Shown piece by piece: positions 17,442 to 25,907 of a stretch of DNA of 64,000 nucleotides. The translations under genes were made by a program, and so were the position numbers. The DNA is from CAYFHQ01 sp964342805 (GTDB taxonomy: Bacteria > Bacillota > Clostridia > Peptostreptococcales > Acidaminobacteraceae). The stretch covers positions 5,405 through 69,404 of the forward strand of contig CAYFHQ010000011.1 in NCBI GenBank assembly GCA_964342805.1, in the 5' to 3' direction. How positions within the stretch are numbered: the stretch's first letter is position 1; the number at the start of each line of letters is the position of its first letter. Under the pieces are notes generated by a model. That model was not told the origin of the DNA. It ran no database searches and saw only the letters and a list, made by a program, of their open reading frames with translations.

Positions 17442-17486
17442 AAAGGGTATTGTATTGGAAGCACAACTTCCACTACAATACCCTTT
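17442..17486. terminator. Strong bidirectional terminator
   Basis: A 13-base stem AAAGGGTATTGTA/TACAATACCCTTT plus inner TGGAAG/CTTCCA. It serves the ABC-F gene and touches the stop codon of the convergent membrane gene. Confidence 0.88.
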
Positions 17487-17821
17487 TAAAATGTCACAAA
17501 GTAAAAGATCGTCACGATCAAGGTAATGACCGTAATGAGGGTCTGGGTCACACTGAACCTTCGGTCGGTGTCCGTGCTCATCATGACATTGGCGATAAGG
17601 CCCAATACACAAATCACACTCAAGACAATCAGTAGCCGCCAGCCATAGGCGATCAGTTGCTGGTCCCAGGTCTTATCCAATAGGTCTTCAAATCGAACGG
17701 TGAAGATATCCCGCTCCTGAGGTCGCGCTCGGTCTGTGATCACAAACAAGAGGAGGGCGATGATCCACGCCAGCCCGTTGAAGAAATGAAAGGCCTTGAT
17801 CTCCAACTTCTGCTTGTTCAT
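17486..17821 (-). CDS. Small membrane protein, unknown function
   Basis: A 111-residue protein with three predicted membrane helices (about 12-28, 60-80 and 91-109) and a charged loop (TDRARPQERD). I do not recognise it. GAGGTGATAGC before the ATG is a good ribosome binding site, which supports a real gene. Confidence 0.75.
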   Translation of the reverse strand: MNKQKLEIKAFHFFNGLAWIIALLLFVITDRARPQERDIFTVRFEDLLDKTWDQQLIAYGWRLLIVLSVICVLGLIANVMMSTDTDRRFSVTQTLITVITLIVTIFYFVTF

Positions 17822-17909
17822 GCTATCACCTCATTGCATATATACCCTAAATCGGTATTGTATTCACATAACCCCTGGCAGACCTATATCACTGGGGCTC
17901 AAACAGAAA

Positions 17910-17933
17910 ACCACAGGAGGCTTCCCCTGTGGT
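17910..17933 (-). terminator. Terminator of the small zinc-ribbon gene
   Basis: Stem ACCACAGG/CCTGTGGT with a following TTTTCTGTTT in the minus-strand transcript. Confidence 0.7.
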
Positions 17934-17967
17934 CATGATATGTCAGCTTGATTCCAGTGGTATAGGT

Positions 17968-18255
17968 CTATCTTTTAATGTACACGCCATTCCTAGGAGC
18001 GCGAACATCAAACTCTGCAAAAACCTTATGACAGTCCGGACAGTAGTGGGCTCTTTCCCCTTCACCATTGAGACTGTCCCCCGTACTGGCCCGGTCGCCT
18101 CCAAAGGACATGGAAAAGGACAACTTGTTCTTCTTGGTCTGGTCTCCACCGCCTACTTCCGACTCCTCCGCCACCGTCTGCAATACGAAATCCATAAGGC
18201 CAGGACCCATGGTCTCGGCAAGGCGCATCTTTTCCCCACAAATTGGACAGTTCAT
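17968..18255 (-). CDS. Small zinc-ribbon protein (DUF6487-like)
   Basis: A 95-residue protein with an N-terminal MNCPICGEKM and a distal HYCPDCHKVF; the four cysteines form a split zinc ribbon around a Gly/Ser-rich insert. It resembles the small PF20097-type proteins, which have no assigned function. AGAGGGGAAAGA precedes the ATG. A glycine riboswitch and two terminators lie upstream on the same strand, but the second terminator at 18378-18414 separates them from this gene. Confidence 0.78.
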   Translation of the reverse strand: MNCPICGEKMRLAETMGPGLMDFVLQTVAEESEVGGGDQTKKNKLSFSMSFGGDRASTGDSLNGEGERAHYCPDCHKVFAEFDVRAPRNGVYIKR

Positions 18256-18377
18256 TCTTTCCCCTCTCTTCCCTACTGGTGTTTGGCCCTTTCAAAGGCC
18301 ATAAGCGCTTATGTTCTTACCCTAGTCTACCACTGGTCCATGGATTTTCTCCCATTCTCACCATTTCCTAATAAACA

Positions 18378-18414
18378 AAACACCTCGCTGCTTTCCAGGG
18401 CCAGCGAGGTGTTT
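18378..18414 (-). terminator. Second terminator downstream of the glycine riboswitch
   Basis: A 13-base stem AAACACCTCGCTG/CAGCGAGGTGTTT followed on the minus strand by a T-rich tract. It closes the roughly 85-base stretch after the riboswitch terminator. Confidence 0.75.
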
Positions 18415-18501
18415 ATGGGGATAAGTGTACGAATATCATCTATACAAACGAGGCTTTGCTCGATCATAGCAAGGAGTGAAGTACGGGGATAAATCGTATA
18501 C

Positions 18502-18726
18502 AAAAAACAGGCCACAAATACACGGGACGCTCATTCCCATGCATTTGTGCCCTGTCCTTTTATCTGAGAGTTTCCCTACCCGATCACAGGGTAAGTTGCT
18601 TCTTCGATGGCCAACCGGTGGCTCTCTCCAGGGGTGTGTCTGAACCATTGTCCCTGACCTGAGAGTTTCGCATTGGGCTGCAATCCCAACACTTGCTCCT
18701 GCGGTAGCTTTCGCTTCTTCAATGAA
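18502..18726 (-). ncRNA. Tandem glycine riboswitch with terminator, no gene behind it
   Basis: Read on the minus strand. Aptamer 2 (18551-18634) is canonical: CTGGAGAGAGCC, CGAAGAAGCAAC, GGAAACTCTCAG and AAAAGGACAG. Aptamer 1 (18645-18726) has CGCAGGAGCAAG and GAAACTCTCAGG, with closing stem CATTG/CAATG, but its 5' strand reads GAAGA instead of the usual GGAGAG, so it is divergent. The expression platform is a terminator at 18502-18555, whose arms contain ACAGG/CCTGT and CACAAAT/ATTTGTG and end in six U. A promoter lies at 18765-18794. The next 85 bases contain no ribosome binding site or credible reading frame before a second terminator, so the usual glycine-cleavage or transporter gene is missing. 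Confidence 0.87.
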
Positions 18727-18753
18727 TCGTCATCCACGCCATATGCGATTAGT

Positions 18754-18835
18754 ACTTCACAGGCATCATAACATTTATGGGTTTTGTCCGTCAATAGATT
18801 TTTCATCCCATTAAAACATTCGATGCCTGTGAAGT
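18754..18835. repeat. 14-base perfect inverted repeat around the riboswitch promoter
   Basis: ACTTCACAGGCATC (18754-18767) and GATGCCTGTGAAGT (18822-18835) are perfect inverted copies 54 bases apart, with an inner ATGGG/CCCAT pair. The riboswitch -35 lies in the loop and the -10 overlaps one arm. No U-run follows, so it is not a typical terminator. Confidence 0.8.
18765..18794 (-). promoter_or_regulatory. Promoter of the glycine riboswitch
   Basis: Minus strand TTGACG (18789-18794), 18 bases, TATGAT (18765-18770), about 45 bases upstream of aptamer 1. Confidence 0.65.
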
Positions 18836-18862
18836 TCACATCAACTTTTTAAATGCAGAATC

Positions 18863-20932
18863 CTATACCTTGAATACCTCAATCTGCTTGTTCAGTTCTG
18901 CTGAAAGTTCATTGAGGCGTTCTGCATTTCGGGCTACTTCCTCAATGGCCTTTGTCTGCTCGTCCATGGAATAGGACACTTGTTCTGTGGCAGCTGCAGT
19001 TTCCTCAGACACAGAAGATATGTTGTTGACCACGTTGACAATTTCATTCTTGTTGTCTGACAGGCCATTCAACTCTGACGTAACCACTTCGATAATAGAG
19101 GTAATCCCGTCCACAGACTCATTTATACTATTGAAAGCCTTGGTGACATTGGTCACGGCCTCATTTTGCTCTGAGGAAATTTCATTGACCTCATTCATGA
19201 TGGCCACTGTGTCCTTGGACTCTTGCTGAATACTGAGGACAATGTCCCGGATTTCGCTCGTCGCCTTGCCGGAGTCCTCTGCCAGTTTCCGGATTTCGTC
19301 AGCAACCACTGCAAAACCTCGTCCAGCTTCGCCGGCTCTTGCCGCCTCTATGGACGCATTGAGGGCCAGGAGGTTGGTCTGGTCAGCAATAGAAGCAATG
19401 GTTCCAATAATATTAGTAATGGCATTGGCCCGTTCTTCCAAGCTTTCAACGGCCCCAACAACCTTCACATTGGACGCCTGGCTTATGGAGGACTTTTCCT
19501 TGAGGTTCTCAAGGACCTCTAGGCCTGCTTCATTGGTTGCCTTGGCCACGCCAGCCTTTTCCTTCATGGCCTGGCTATTGGTCATGAGGGAATTAAACTT
19601 GACGTCGATTTCATGGGCCACATGGGCACCATTTTCCCCGTCCCTGGCCAGGTCCTGTGTACCTGTTGCGATCTCTTGAACCGTTGTTGCCACCTGGTCC
19701 ACCGTGGCATTGGTTTCCTCTGCCATGGAAGCCAGTGTGGACGCCGCGTCCAGCATTTCTCTGGAAACCCCACTGGTCTCCTGGATGAGTCCCCGTACCG
19801 TCCGGGTCATGTCATTGAGGCTGGAAGCCAGGTCCAGGGTCTCGTCCTTGGTCTTCACTTCCACTTGGACGGTAAAATCACCATTCTTAATCCGCTCTGT
19901 TGCGTCGACCACCTTCAAGATCGGCTTGCTGATCCCATTACCAACCAGGTTGGACATAAAGGCTGCAATGATCAGGGCGGCCAGAGTGATCCCGCCTAAG
20001 AACATCAAGATCATTTGCAGGAGGGCCAGAACTTCATTCTCTGGAATACTGGAAGCCACAATCCAGCCATTATTCAGGTGACTAAAGGCAGACAAGACCC
20101 CTGCGCCATCCTGCCGCTTATATGTAGTAAATCCACTTTCCTTGCTGTTAAACTCCTTGAGGAGACTCTCAAAGTTCCCCACCTCCAGCATGTTAGTCCC
20201 CAGTTCCACCGTTGGGTGGACAATGGTTCTACCGTCTGGATGGATCATATACAGGTAGCCTGTTTCAAAGAGTCTGACATCGTCCAGGGTCTTTTGAACG
20301 TCGTCCAAGTAGAGGTCCATCCCCACCATGGCTATGGCCTTGCCGTCCACAATGACTGGGGTTACGTAAGAAGTAATGTAACCACCTGCAGCCGACTCAT
20401 AGGGGAAGGTCCACAGGGTCTTTTGGTTGTCTATGGGCTCGTTGTACCACTCATGGTATTCGTCGTAGTAGTCCATTCCGAAAGAGTCTTGGAGTTCAAA
20501 ACTACCATCGTCCATTTCCAGCATCCATATATCCACTTCCTGCTTGAACATGTCCGTATTGAAATAGGCATAAATGGACCGGGTAAGGTCAGTGTTTTCC
20601 CCCATGAGGGCGTACCTTTTGACCAGGTCTTTCTTATAGTCCTGCAAGTACTGCTTGTCCCGCATGGCTCTTTGGACATCCACGTCTGCCTTAATCTCAT
20701 TGACCATGATACTCACGGCTGATTCAATGTTGGAGAATTCCTGTTGAAACTGGTTTACATACCCTTGAACCTGATCAGAGGCCTTGTTCCTCGACTCCTC
20801 GCTGACATTTTGATTGATCAGGAATCCCACTACCCCTGCAATCAAAATGGCAAGAATTAAGTTTGTTGCGATGATTGCCAGCATGATTTTCCGAGAAATC
20901 TTCCCGGTCAATCCCCTAGACTTTTTCTTCAT
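18863..20932 (-). CDS. Methyl-accepting chemotaxis protein with dCache sensor
   Basis: A 689-residue chemoreceptor. First membrane helix about 14-36, an extracytoplasmic double-Cache sensor (about 45-290; includes the typical GMDYYDEYHEWY and VIVDGKAIAMVGMDLYLDDV segments), second helix about 298-322, HAMP, then the long cytoplasmic coiled coil. The signalling tip is the highly conserved NLLALNASIEAARAGEAGRG followed by FAVVADEIRKLAE, which binds CheA/CheW. dCache_1 domains often bind amino acids or other small metabolites; the ligand here is unknown. The start at 20932 has AAAGGGG upstream. No other chemotaxis gene is near. Confidence 0.96.
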   Translation of the reverse strand: MKKKSRGLTGKISRKIMLAIIATNLILAILIAGVVGFLINQNVSEESRNKASDQVQGYVNQFQQEFSNIESAVSIMVNEIKADVDVQRAMRDKQYLQDYKKDLVKRYALMGENTDLTRSIYAYFNTDMFKQEVDIWMLEMDDGSFELQDSFGMDYYDEYHEWYNEPIDNQKTLWTFPYESAAGGYITSYVTPVIVDGKAIAMVGMDLYLDDVQKTLDDVRLFETGYLYMIHPDGRTIVHPTVELGTNMLEVGNFESLLKEFNSKESGFTTYKRQDGAGVLSAFSHLNNGWIVASSIPENEVLALLQMILMFLGGITLAALIIAAFMSNLVGNGISKPILKVVDATERIKNGDFTVQVEVKTKDETLDLASSLNDMTRTVRGLIQETSGVSREMLDAASTLASMAEETNATVDQVATTVQEIATGTQDLARDGENGAHVAHEIDVKFNSLMTNSQAMKEKAGVAKATNEAGLEVLENLKEKSSISQASNVKVVGAVESLEERANAITNIIGTIASIADQTNLLALNASIEAARAGEAGRGFAVVADEIRKLAEDSGKATSEIRDIVLSIQQESKDTVAIMNEVNEISSEQNEAVTNVTKAFNSINESVDGITSIIEVVTSELNGLSDNKNEIVNVVNNISSVSEETAAATEQVSYSMDEQTKAIEEVARNAERLNELSAELNKQIEVFKV

Positions 20933-20995
20933 GTTTGCCCCTTTCAAATCCACCATAGCTTTTTACTCACACCTATTCTTTGTACCCAAACACAT

Positions 20996-21018
20996 GTGTG
21001 TTAACCCACTTAACACAC
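20996..21018. repeat. 9-base inverted repeat upstream of the chemoreceptor gene
   Basis: GTGTGTTAA, 5 bases, TTAACACAC: a perfect palindrome 64 bases before the chemoreceptor start codon. It may be an operator or a second weak terminator of the flotillin operon. Confidence 0.5.
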
Positions 21019-21022
21019 AAAT

Positions 21023-21058
21023 AACACCTAGGGAACAAGCACTTGTTCCTTAGGTGTT
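21023..21058 (-). terminator. Terminator of the flotillin operon
   Basis: Stem AACACCTA+GGAACAAG / CTTGTTCC+TAGGTGTT with a 2-base loop, about 95 bases after the flotillin stop. Confidence 0.75.
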
Positions 21059-21152
21059 TTTATGTTTTTAGATCCAAAGTTATATATGGTCAAAGGTCGA
21101 AACTGCTGTCTTACCCAGGAGTATGTCTGTGTTTCGACCTGAACCAACTTGA

Positions 21153-22664
21153 TTACAGGTCGTCAGAAGTCCCTTGACCTTGTAGGGCCCCAGCAATCTG
21201 ATTCACAATATCCGCTGGCACTTCAACCGTTCCAGCGTCACTCTTACCACCGGCAAATCCCTTAAGGGTGTCCACCAGGTCAATACCTGTCAGGGCATTC
21301 ACGGTTTCAGGCAGCTGGCTGACCATGTCTGTCACATAGCCTGTTACCTTGGCTGCGCCCCCCTTGCCCTCGGAACCACCATTGTCCACAATGACGATCT
21401 TCTCTGTCTGTGTGAGTGGTGCTGCCATACTCTCTGCAATGTCTGGTAGCTTTTCCACAAGCATCTGGATAACGGCTGCCTCGTTGTACTGCTTGAAGGC
21501 CTCTGCCTTTTCCTTCATGGCTTCGGCTTCCGCCATACCCTTGGCCTTGATGGCCTCGGCTTCTGCATTACCCTTCACTCGAATGGCTTCGGCCTCTGCA
21601 AGACCCTGGCGCTTAATGGACTCCGCCTCAGCTTCTGCTCTGGCAATGTCCTGGTAGCGCTTGGCGTCTGCTTCCTTCATTTCACGGTATAAAGAAGCAT
21701 CCGCGTCCTTCTTGATGGTCGCTTCCAGTTCCTTTTCACGGCGGATAGCGTCTTTTTCAGCCAGGTCAATCTGCTTGTCCTTACGTACCGACTCTACAGC
21801 CAACTCGGTTTCAACAACACTACGCTTTTCACGGTTTTCTTCAATCTGATAGGACAAGTCTGCCTTGGCCTTGGCAGTTTCCTGCTCGGACCGGTATGAC
21901 TGGACCTTCAGAGACTTTTCTTTTTCATATTGGGCAATTTCCGTTTCTGCACCAATCTCTGCTTGACGGGCTTGCTGGGTCGCAGCAGCCGTTTGAATAC
22001 GGGAGTCCCGCTCTGCTTCTGCTGTACGGATGTCCATTTCAGCCTTGGCCTGGGCCTCAGCAATGGTTGCGTCCCGCTTTACCTCAGCAATACGCTTTTT
22101 ACCTAGGGATACCAGGTACTCATTGTCATCGTTAATGTCTTTCAGGGTAAAGGACTTGATTTCAATACCCATTTCAGCCAGGTCCGCTGCTGCAACCCCC
22201 TGAACCTCTGCTGCAAACCGCTCACGGTCCTTGTAGATTTCTTCCACAGTCAGCTTGGAGATAATCTCACGGAGCTTACCTTCCAGCACGTCCTTGGCTG
22301 TGTGTTTGATCTTCTGGATGGTCATGTCTTCCTTGCCCGTGTTAAACTGCTCCATGGCAGTATAAATGGACGTTTCGTCAGACTTGACTTTCAGTACCGT
22401 AACACCGTCAACGTTAATGTCTACGCCGTTTTCAGTGAGGGCCTTCTCCGTACCGACTTCAATGATCATATTCTCCAGGGAGATCACGTCAATCCGCTCG
22501 ATCACTGGAAGCACCAATCCACCGCCACCGGTGATTACCCGCTTCTTACGGCCTGTAACCACAATGGCCTTGTCCTGGGGAGCCTTTCTCCACATGGACA
22601 ACAATGCAACGAGGAGTAACAAAATGACTACTGCTATTGCCCCGCCGATATACATTCCCATCAT
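21153..22664 (-). CDS. floT: Flotillin-like SPFH membrane scaffold protein
   Basis: About 503 residues. An N-terminal membrane hairpin or helix (IGGAIAVVILLLLVALLSMW) leads into an SPFH domain (about 30-190), then a long Ala/Glu-rich coiled coil with the flotillin repeats AEAEAIKAKGMAEAEAM, and a C-terminal tail. Flotillins organise membrane microdomains and fluidity. Two adjacent ATGs follow AGGAAGAGG; I chose the first (22664), the second being 22661. It follows an NfeD-like gene on the same strand, the same pairing as yuaF-yuaG (floT) in Bacillus subtilis. Confidence 0.92.
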   Translation of the reverse strand: MMGMYIGGAIAVVILLLLVALLSMWRKAPQDKAIVVTGRKKRVITGGGGLVLPVIERIDVISLENMIIEVGTEKALTENGVDINVDGVTVLKVKSDETSIYTAMEQFNTGKEDMTIQKIKHTAKDVLEGKLREIISKLTVEEIYKDRERFAAEVQGVAAADLAEMGIEIKSFTLKDINDDNEYLVSLGKKRIAEVKRDATIAEAQAKAEMDIRTAEAERDSRIQTAAATQQARQAEIGAETEIAQYEKEKSLKVQSYRSEQETAKAKADLSYQIEENREKRSVVETELAVESVRKDKQIDLAEKDAIRREKELEATIKKDADASLYREMKEADAKRYQDIARAEAEAESIKRQGLAEAEAIRVKGNAEAEAIKAKGMAEAEAMKEKAEAFKQYNEAAVIQMLVEKLPDIAESMAAPLTQTEKIVIVDNGGSEGKGGAAKVTGYVTDMVSQLPETVNALTGIDLVDTLKGFAGGKSDAGTVEVPADIVNQIAGALQGQGTSDDL

Positions 22665-22746
22665 ATTCCTCTTCCTTTCCACTTTGTCTCTTCTATATGA
22701 AAGCCAAAGGCTTTACACTCTTTTACCGATGCGCCCGCACACCCAC

Positions 22747-23286
22747 TTAACTGGGGCCTGGACCTGGCTCTACGTAATACACGTTGTCTTCAATGTGACG
22801 GATGTAGACCGACGTTCCTGCTGGAATATAAGACCCATCCATGCTTTTGGCAGGAGACCGGTACATGTTGCCCTTGTTCTCATATTTAATACTGCCAAAA
22901 GAACCTTCCATAATAGACTCTGAGACCACTGCGTCCATACCAATAAACTCTTCTCTCCTGGATGAACTGGTGTTTTCCATGGCCTTAAGTTTTTTAAAGA
23001 CCAGGTTGTACATGACAGCACCCACAGCAAAGGCGTTGAGCAGGGCGGCTGCCACGGTGAGTATACGGCCAAAACCACTGGCGGTCATGAGCCAACCCAC
23101 ACCACCGAAAACGGTGATAAAGGGCAGTAGGACTATGGGTTTGAGGGGGATAAAAAACAAGTCCGGTAGGTCAATCTCCTCAAAATGGGCCTCAAAGCCC
23201 TCGATTTCAAGAATGGAACCTAAAACCGTGGTTAAAAAGGTAAAAAATAAGCCTGTAAAGAAAACAGCACTATAAAATGTGGTCAT
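22747..23286 (-). CDS. NfeD-like membrane protein (YuaF-type partner of flotillin)
   Basis: A 179-residue protein: membrane segments near residues 5-24, 45-65 and 72-95, then a C-terminal OB-fold-like domain (about 115-175; GMDAVVSESIMEGSFGSI, IPAGTSVYIRHIEDNVYYV) typical of short NfeD/YuaF proteins. It anchors or modulates the flotillin encoded 82 bp downstream. GGAGGGG precedes the ATG. Confidence 0.82.
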   Translation of the reverse strand: MTTFYSAVFFTGLFFTFLTTVLGSILEIEGFEAHFEEIDLPDLFFIPLKPIVLLPFITVFGGVGWLMTASGFGRILTVAAALLNAFAVGAVMYNLVFKKLKAMENTSSSRREEFIGMDAVVSESIMEGSFGSIKYENKGNMYRSPAKSMDGSYIPAGTSVYIRHIEDNVYYVEPGPGPS

Positions 23287-23547
23287 TCCTACCCCTCCGA
23301 TCGGATTTTGACTTCACTGACAATATGTTACAAGTGATTCCGTTGACAGTATAACATGATTAACAGGTTTGGAATACTACAGTTCCGTTGCAAAATATTA
23401 GGAAAGTCTTAAAGGCGCCTTCATCCTTGTTGAAGTTTGTCGAATGCTGTCGTAGACTGACTTTCAGCCCTTGTCACCCATGGACATTTTGCAAGGGATT
23501 ACCCAGTGGATATTTCGGGTATGAGTAGAATGAAAAGAGGTGGTCCC

Positions 23548-23694
23548 ATGGATAAGCGGAATGAACTCACTCCAGAAGAAAAGAAAAAGTTAGCCGAACA
23601 ATTCCTCAAAACCACAGAATCCAAACTGAGAAAAGAAGAGAAGTCCACCTGGATGATCAAGGACCATGATCATTTGTTCCAGTGTGAAAAGTAG
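23548..23694 (+). CDS. Small charged protein, 48 residues
   Basis: The reading frame beginning MDKRNELTPEEKKKLAEQF has AGAGGTGG upstream of the ATG at 23548. It is hydrophilic and helix-rich (TESKLRKEEKSTW), with a single Cys near the C-terminus (HLFQCEK). I do not recognise it. It stands alone, convergent with the PadR operon, with a shared terminator 72 bases downstream. The good ribosome binding site and biased composition make a real gene likely but not certain. Confidence 0.6.
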   Translation: MDKRNELTPEEKKKLAEQFLKTTESKLRKEEKSTWMIKDHDHLFQCEK

Positions 23695-23766
23695 TAGGCT
23701 AGGGTGACCTTTAAACCCTGCACTTTTGGGTTTTCATAGATTTTGAAGCCCAATCACAAACGCAAA

Positions 23767-23805
23767 AAAGACCCAGCATTTCCGATTTGGAAGAGCTGGG
23801 TCTTT
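23767..23805. terminator. Bidirectional terminator between the 23548 gene and the PadR operon
   Basis: Stem AAAGACCCAGC/GCTGGGTCTTT with inner TTCC/GGAA pairing and A/T runs on both sides. Confidence 0.85.
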
Positions 23806-23860
23806 CATTGTTCTGGGTTTATGTAGTTCAGGCTTTGTTTTGACCCTGTTCAGGATTCAC

Positions 23861-24556
23861 TTACCCGCCCACATGGTCAGGCTTCAAATCCACAAGTCGC
23901 CTGGACTCCCGGATGGTAATTATACCTTCCTCAACTTGGCCGATCAATGACTTGATGGTTGTGTATTCCTCCTTGGTCAGGGTTAGGCGAAAGTAGGCCT
24001 TGCCCGTATTAAACTCCCCTGCTATTTGGCCGTCTCTTCGGGGGATAAACTGTACCTTTTTGAGCTGGTCATAGGGAATTACCGTGAGGTTACTCAAAAG
24101 GAAGCCTTGCTCGAAGACCATGGACCCATGCCTTCTGGCTAGACGACCCTCCACCAGGAAAACGACTACGAGTAGGGCCAGTAATCCCAGGAGAATGTAA
24201 AGGCCGGTTAGAGGAATGTCCTCTCCCACCAAGATAATGTACTGGAAGGGTAAGAGGATAAAAGGAGCCAGACCGTTGAAGCCCATGGTCCAGTTGAGTC
24301 CTCCATTTTTGTAGGCAGTGGAAAAGTAGAAGGTTCCCTCTGTCAGCTCCTGATACTGGTCCAGGAGGTCTCCCTGTCTTTTTCGGAAGTCCACATAAAG
24401 GGCCACTGCGACAAGGCCGTAGAGGCCCGTAATGAAGATCCCACTGACACCGGCAAAGAAGCTAAAGACCATCATGGACGCTAAAATGCCGTAAGCGATC
24501 CATTTCAGGTGCTTGTGGTAGGTTTTCTGTTGGTCAATGATCTGTTTCACGTCCAT
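23861..24556 (-). CDS. Membrane protein of a PadR operon, unknown function
   Basis: A 231-residue protein with paired helices near residues 18-55 and again near 90-130, then a soluble C-terminal region of about 100 residues (FLLSNLTVIPYDQLKKVQFIPRR) resembling a PH-like fold of bacterial membrane proteins. The ATG lies one base after the stop of the preceding gene (TAA, one base, ATG), so translation is coupled. The function is unknown; third gene of padR-HAAS-membrane protein. Confidence 0.75.
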   Translation of the reverse strand: MDVKQIIDQQKTYHKHLKWIAYGILASMMVFSFFAGVSGIFITGLYGLVAVALYVDFRKRQGDLLDQYQELTEGTFYFSTAYKNGGLNWTMGFNGLAPFILLPFQYIILVGEDIPLTGLYILLGLLALLVVVFLVEGRLARRHGSMVFEQGFLLSNLTVIPYDQLKKVQFIPRRDGQIAGEFNTGKAYFRLTLTKEEYTTIKSLIGQVEEGIITIRESRRLVDLKPDHVGG

Positions 24557-24557
24557 C

Positions 24558-25433
24558 TTAGACCAGCTTTCTCAGCAGGGGGGCCACAAGGGATTGTTGC
24601 TTGCCACTGACAGGTATGCCAGAGGTAACGGGCATGCCCAAACCGTTGCGCAAAACCAGCTTGTAGACGGCCTCATTCTTTCTATGCTCCTTGCGCCACT
24701 GGACGTCCATAATGGTGGCCCAGGAAAGAAACTTGCCCTTAATCACTAATCCGTCCTCCACAATGATGTACTTGGGAATCCGGAACTTCTCCCCATAGAA
24801 AAAGAAGAAGATGGCTGCCAGGAAGGCGCCGAAGGTCATAAAGCCTGCGACCAGTTCTGTAGCTGACCTTGCCTCATAGGCAAAGAGAAACATAAAGATA
24901 AAGACCACTGGGGAAAACAGGGCTCCAATGACGATGTACTCCCACCGGATGGTCGACTTGACTGGCCAAATAATCAGGAGGGGACGGCTGTCCAGGTCAA
25001 ACAACTTAGCTGACCGGTCTGCCATGAGGCTGGCTGTTCCCGATAGCTGGGTGATGATGAAAAAGACCACCAGGGGTAGGACAAAAAGAGACGTGGTTTC
25101 AGAGTCAAATCCTTGCCCCATGATCATAAGTCCCATCATAGCAAGCATGGACAAAACACTGAGGACTTTGAAGCCCCAGAGCATGTAGCGTCGCTTTTTC
25201 ATGAGGTCATAGTCTGTAAAGGAGAAGCCGATCTCTGAGGGGTCTCCCATTTGAAACAAGGCCTTGCCGATGGCCTCGTCAGGGCCATAGCCGCCTTCCA
25301 CATAGTCCTCCACCAGGCACTGAATGTGCTCTCTCAGTTCTTCCTCAATATGCTGGGCTTCTGCTTGGGTATGGACCTGCATGGTGACCAGTTCTATAAA
25401 ACGTTCAATCCGTTTATCTTTTATGTAAGTCAT
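24558..25433 (-). CDS. HAAS/DUF1700-type membrane protein
   Basis: A 292-residue protein. The N-terminal 65 residues (RIERFIELVT, AQHIEEELREHIQ, GDPSEIGFSF) form a HAAS-type helical domain usual in proteins encoded next to PadR regulators. About four membrane helices follow (residues 72-95, 100-120, 148-170, 178-200), and then a soluble PH-like region (IVEDGLVIKG, WATIMDVQWRKEH). The ATG is one base from the padR stop codon, with GAGG upstream. A role as an anti-regulator or membrane-stress component controlled by PadR is inferred. Confidence 0.8.
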   Translation of the reverse strand: MTYIKDKRIERFIELVTMQVHTQAEAQHIEEELREHIQCLVEDYVEGGYGPDEAIGKALFQMGDPSEIGFSFTDYDLMKKRRYMLWGFKVLSVLSMLAMMGLMIMGQGFDSETTSLFVLPLVVFFIITQLSGTASLMADRSAKLFDLDSRPLLIIWPVKSTIRWEYIVIGALFSPVVFIFMFLFAYEARSATELVAGFMTFGAFLAAIFFFFYGEKFRIPKYIIVEDGLVIKGKFLSWATIMDVQWRKEHRKNEAVYKLVLRNGLGMPVTSGIPVSGKQQSLVAPLLRKLV

Positions 25434-25434
25434 T

Positions 25435-25761
25435 TTAGGCCTCACTTCCCAGCAGGCCATTGAGGGCACCACTAAAGAGCTTCCATTCTTCTGCCTTGGT
25501 CTCAAGGGCACCTAGGCCCCCTTCTGTAATCCGGTAGTACTTTCTCTTCCGTCCCGTTTCAGGTTGTTCCCAGTAGGACTGAATGTGACCCTTCTTCTCT
25601 AAGGCATGGAGAATGGGGTAAAGGGTTCCCTCTTTAAATTGAAAAGTTCCTTTTGACATGAGTTCAAAGTTTTTGATCATACCATAGCCATACATGGGCT
25701 CTCGTTTAAGCATGTTGAGGATCATTAGCTCTGTTGTTCCCTTGAGTAGTTCTTTATTCAT
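25435..25761 (-). CDS. PadR family transcriptional regulator
   Basis: A 108-residue winged-helix repressor: LMILNMLKREPMYGYGMIK, FKEGTLYPILHALEKKGHI and the wing RKRKYYRITEGG are textbook PadR (PF03551). GGGGA precedes the ATG. It heads a three-gene operon with two membrane proteins, a common arrangement where PadR represses the operon. A 25-base palindrome at 25908-25932, about 150 bases upstream, is a candidate operator. Confidence 0.95.
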   Translation of the reverse strand: MNKELLKGTTELMILNMLKREPMYGYGMIKNFELMSKGTFQFKEGTLYPILHALEKKGHIQSYWEQPETGRKRKYYRITEGGLGALETKAEEWKLFSGALNGLLGSEA

Positions 25762-25907
25762 TGGTTCCCCTATTTCCTATGATTTGCTTTGGTCTTGCAT
25801 AAATCCCTTCACAGCTATAGTAGCCTGCCCTAGGGGCATTACGAAGACTCTTGGCAGTTATTCACTTTCAAAAATATGTGTTTCCCTATATACTATACCT
25901 AGTCACC

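Noticed and set aside
18327..18515. A 62-residue frame right after the glycine riboswitch that might be its target gene
   Set aside because: It starts inside the terminator hairpin, has no ribosome binding site and runs through a second terminator; composition is not protein-like.
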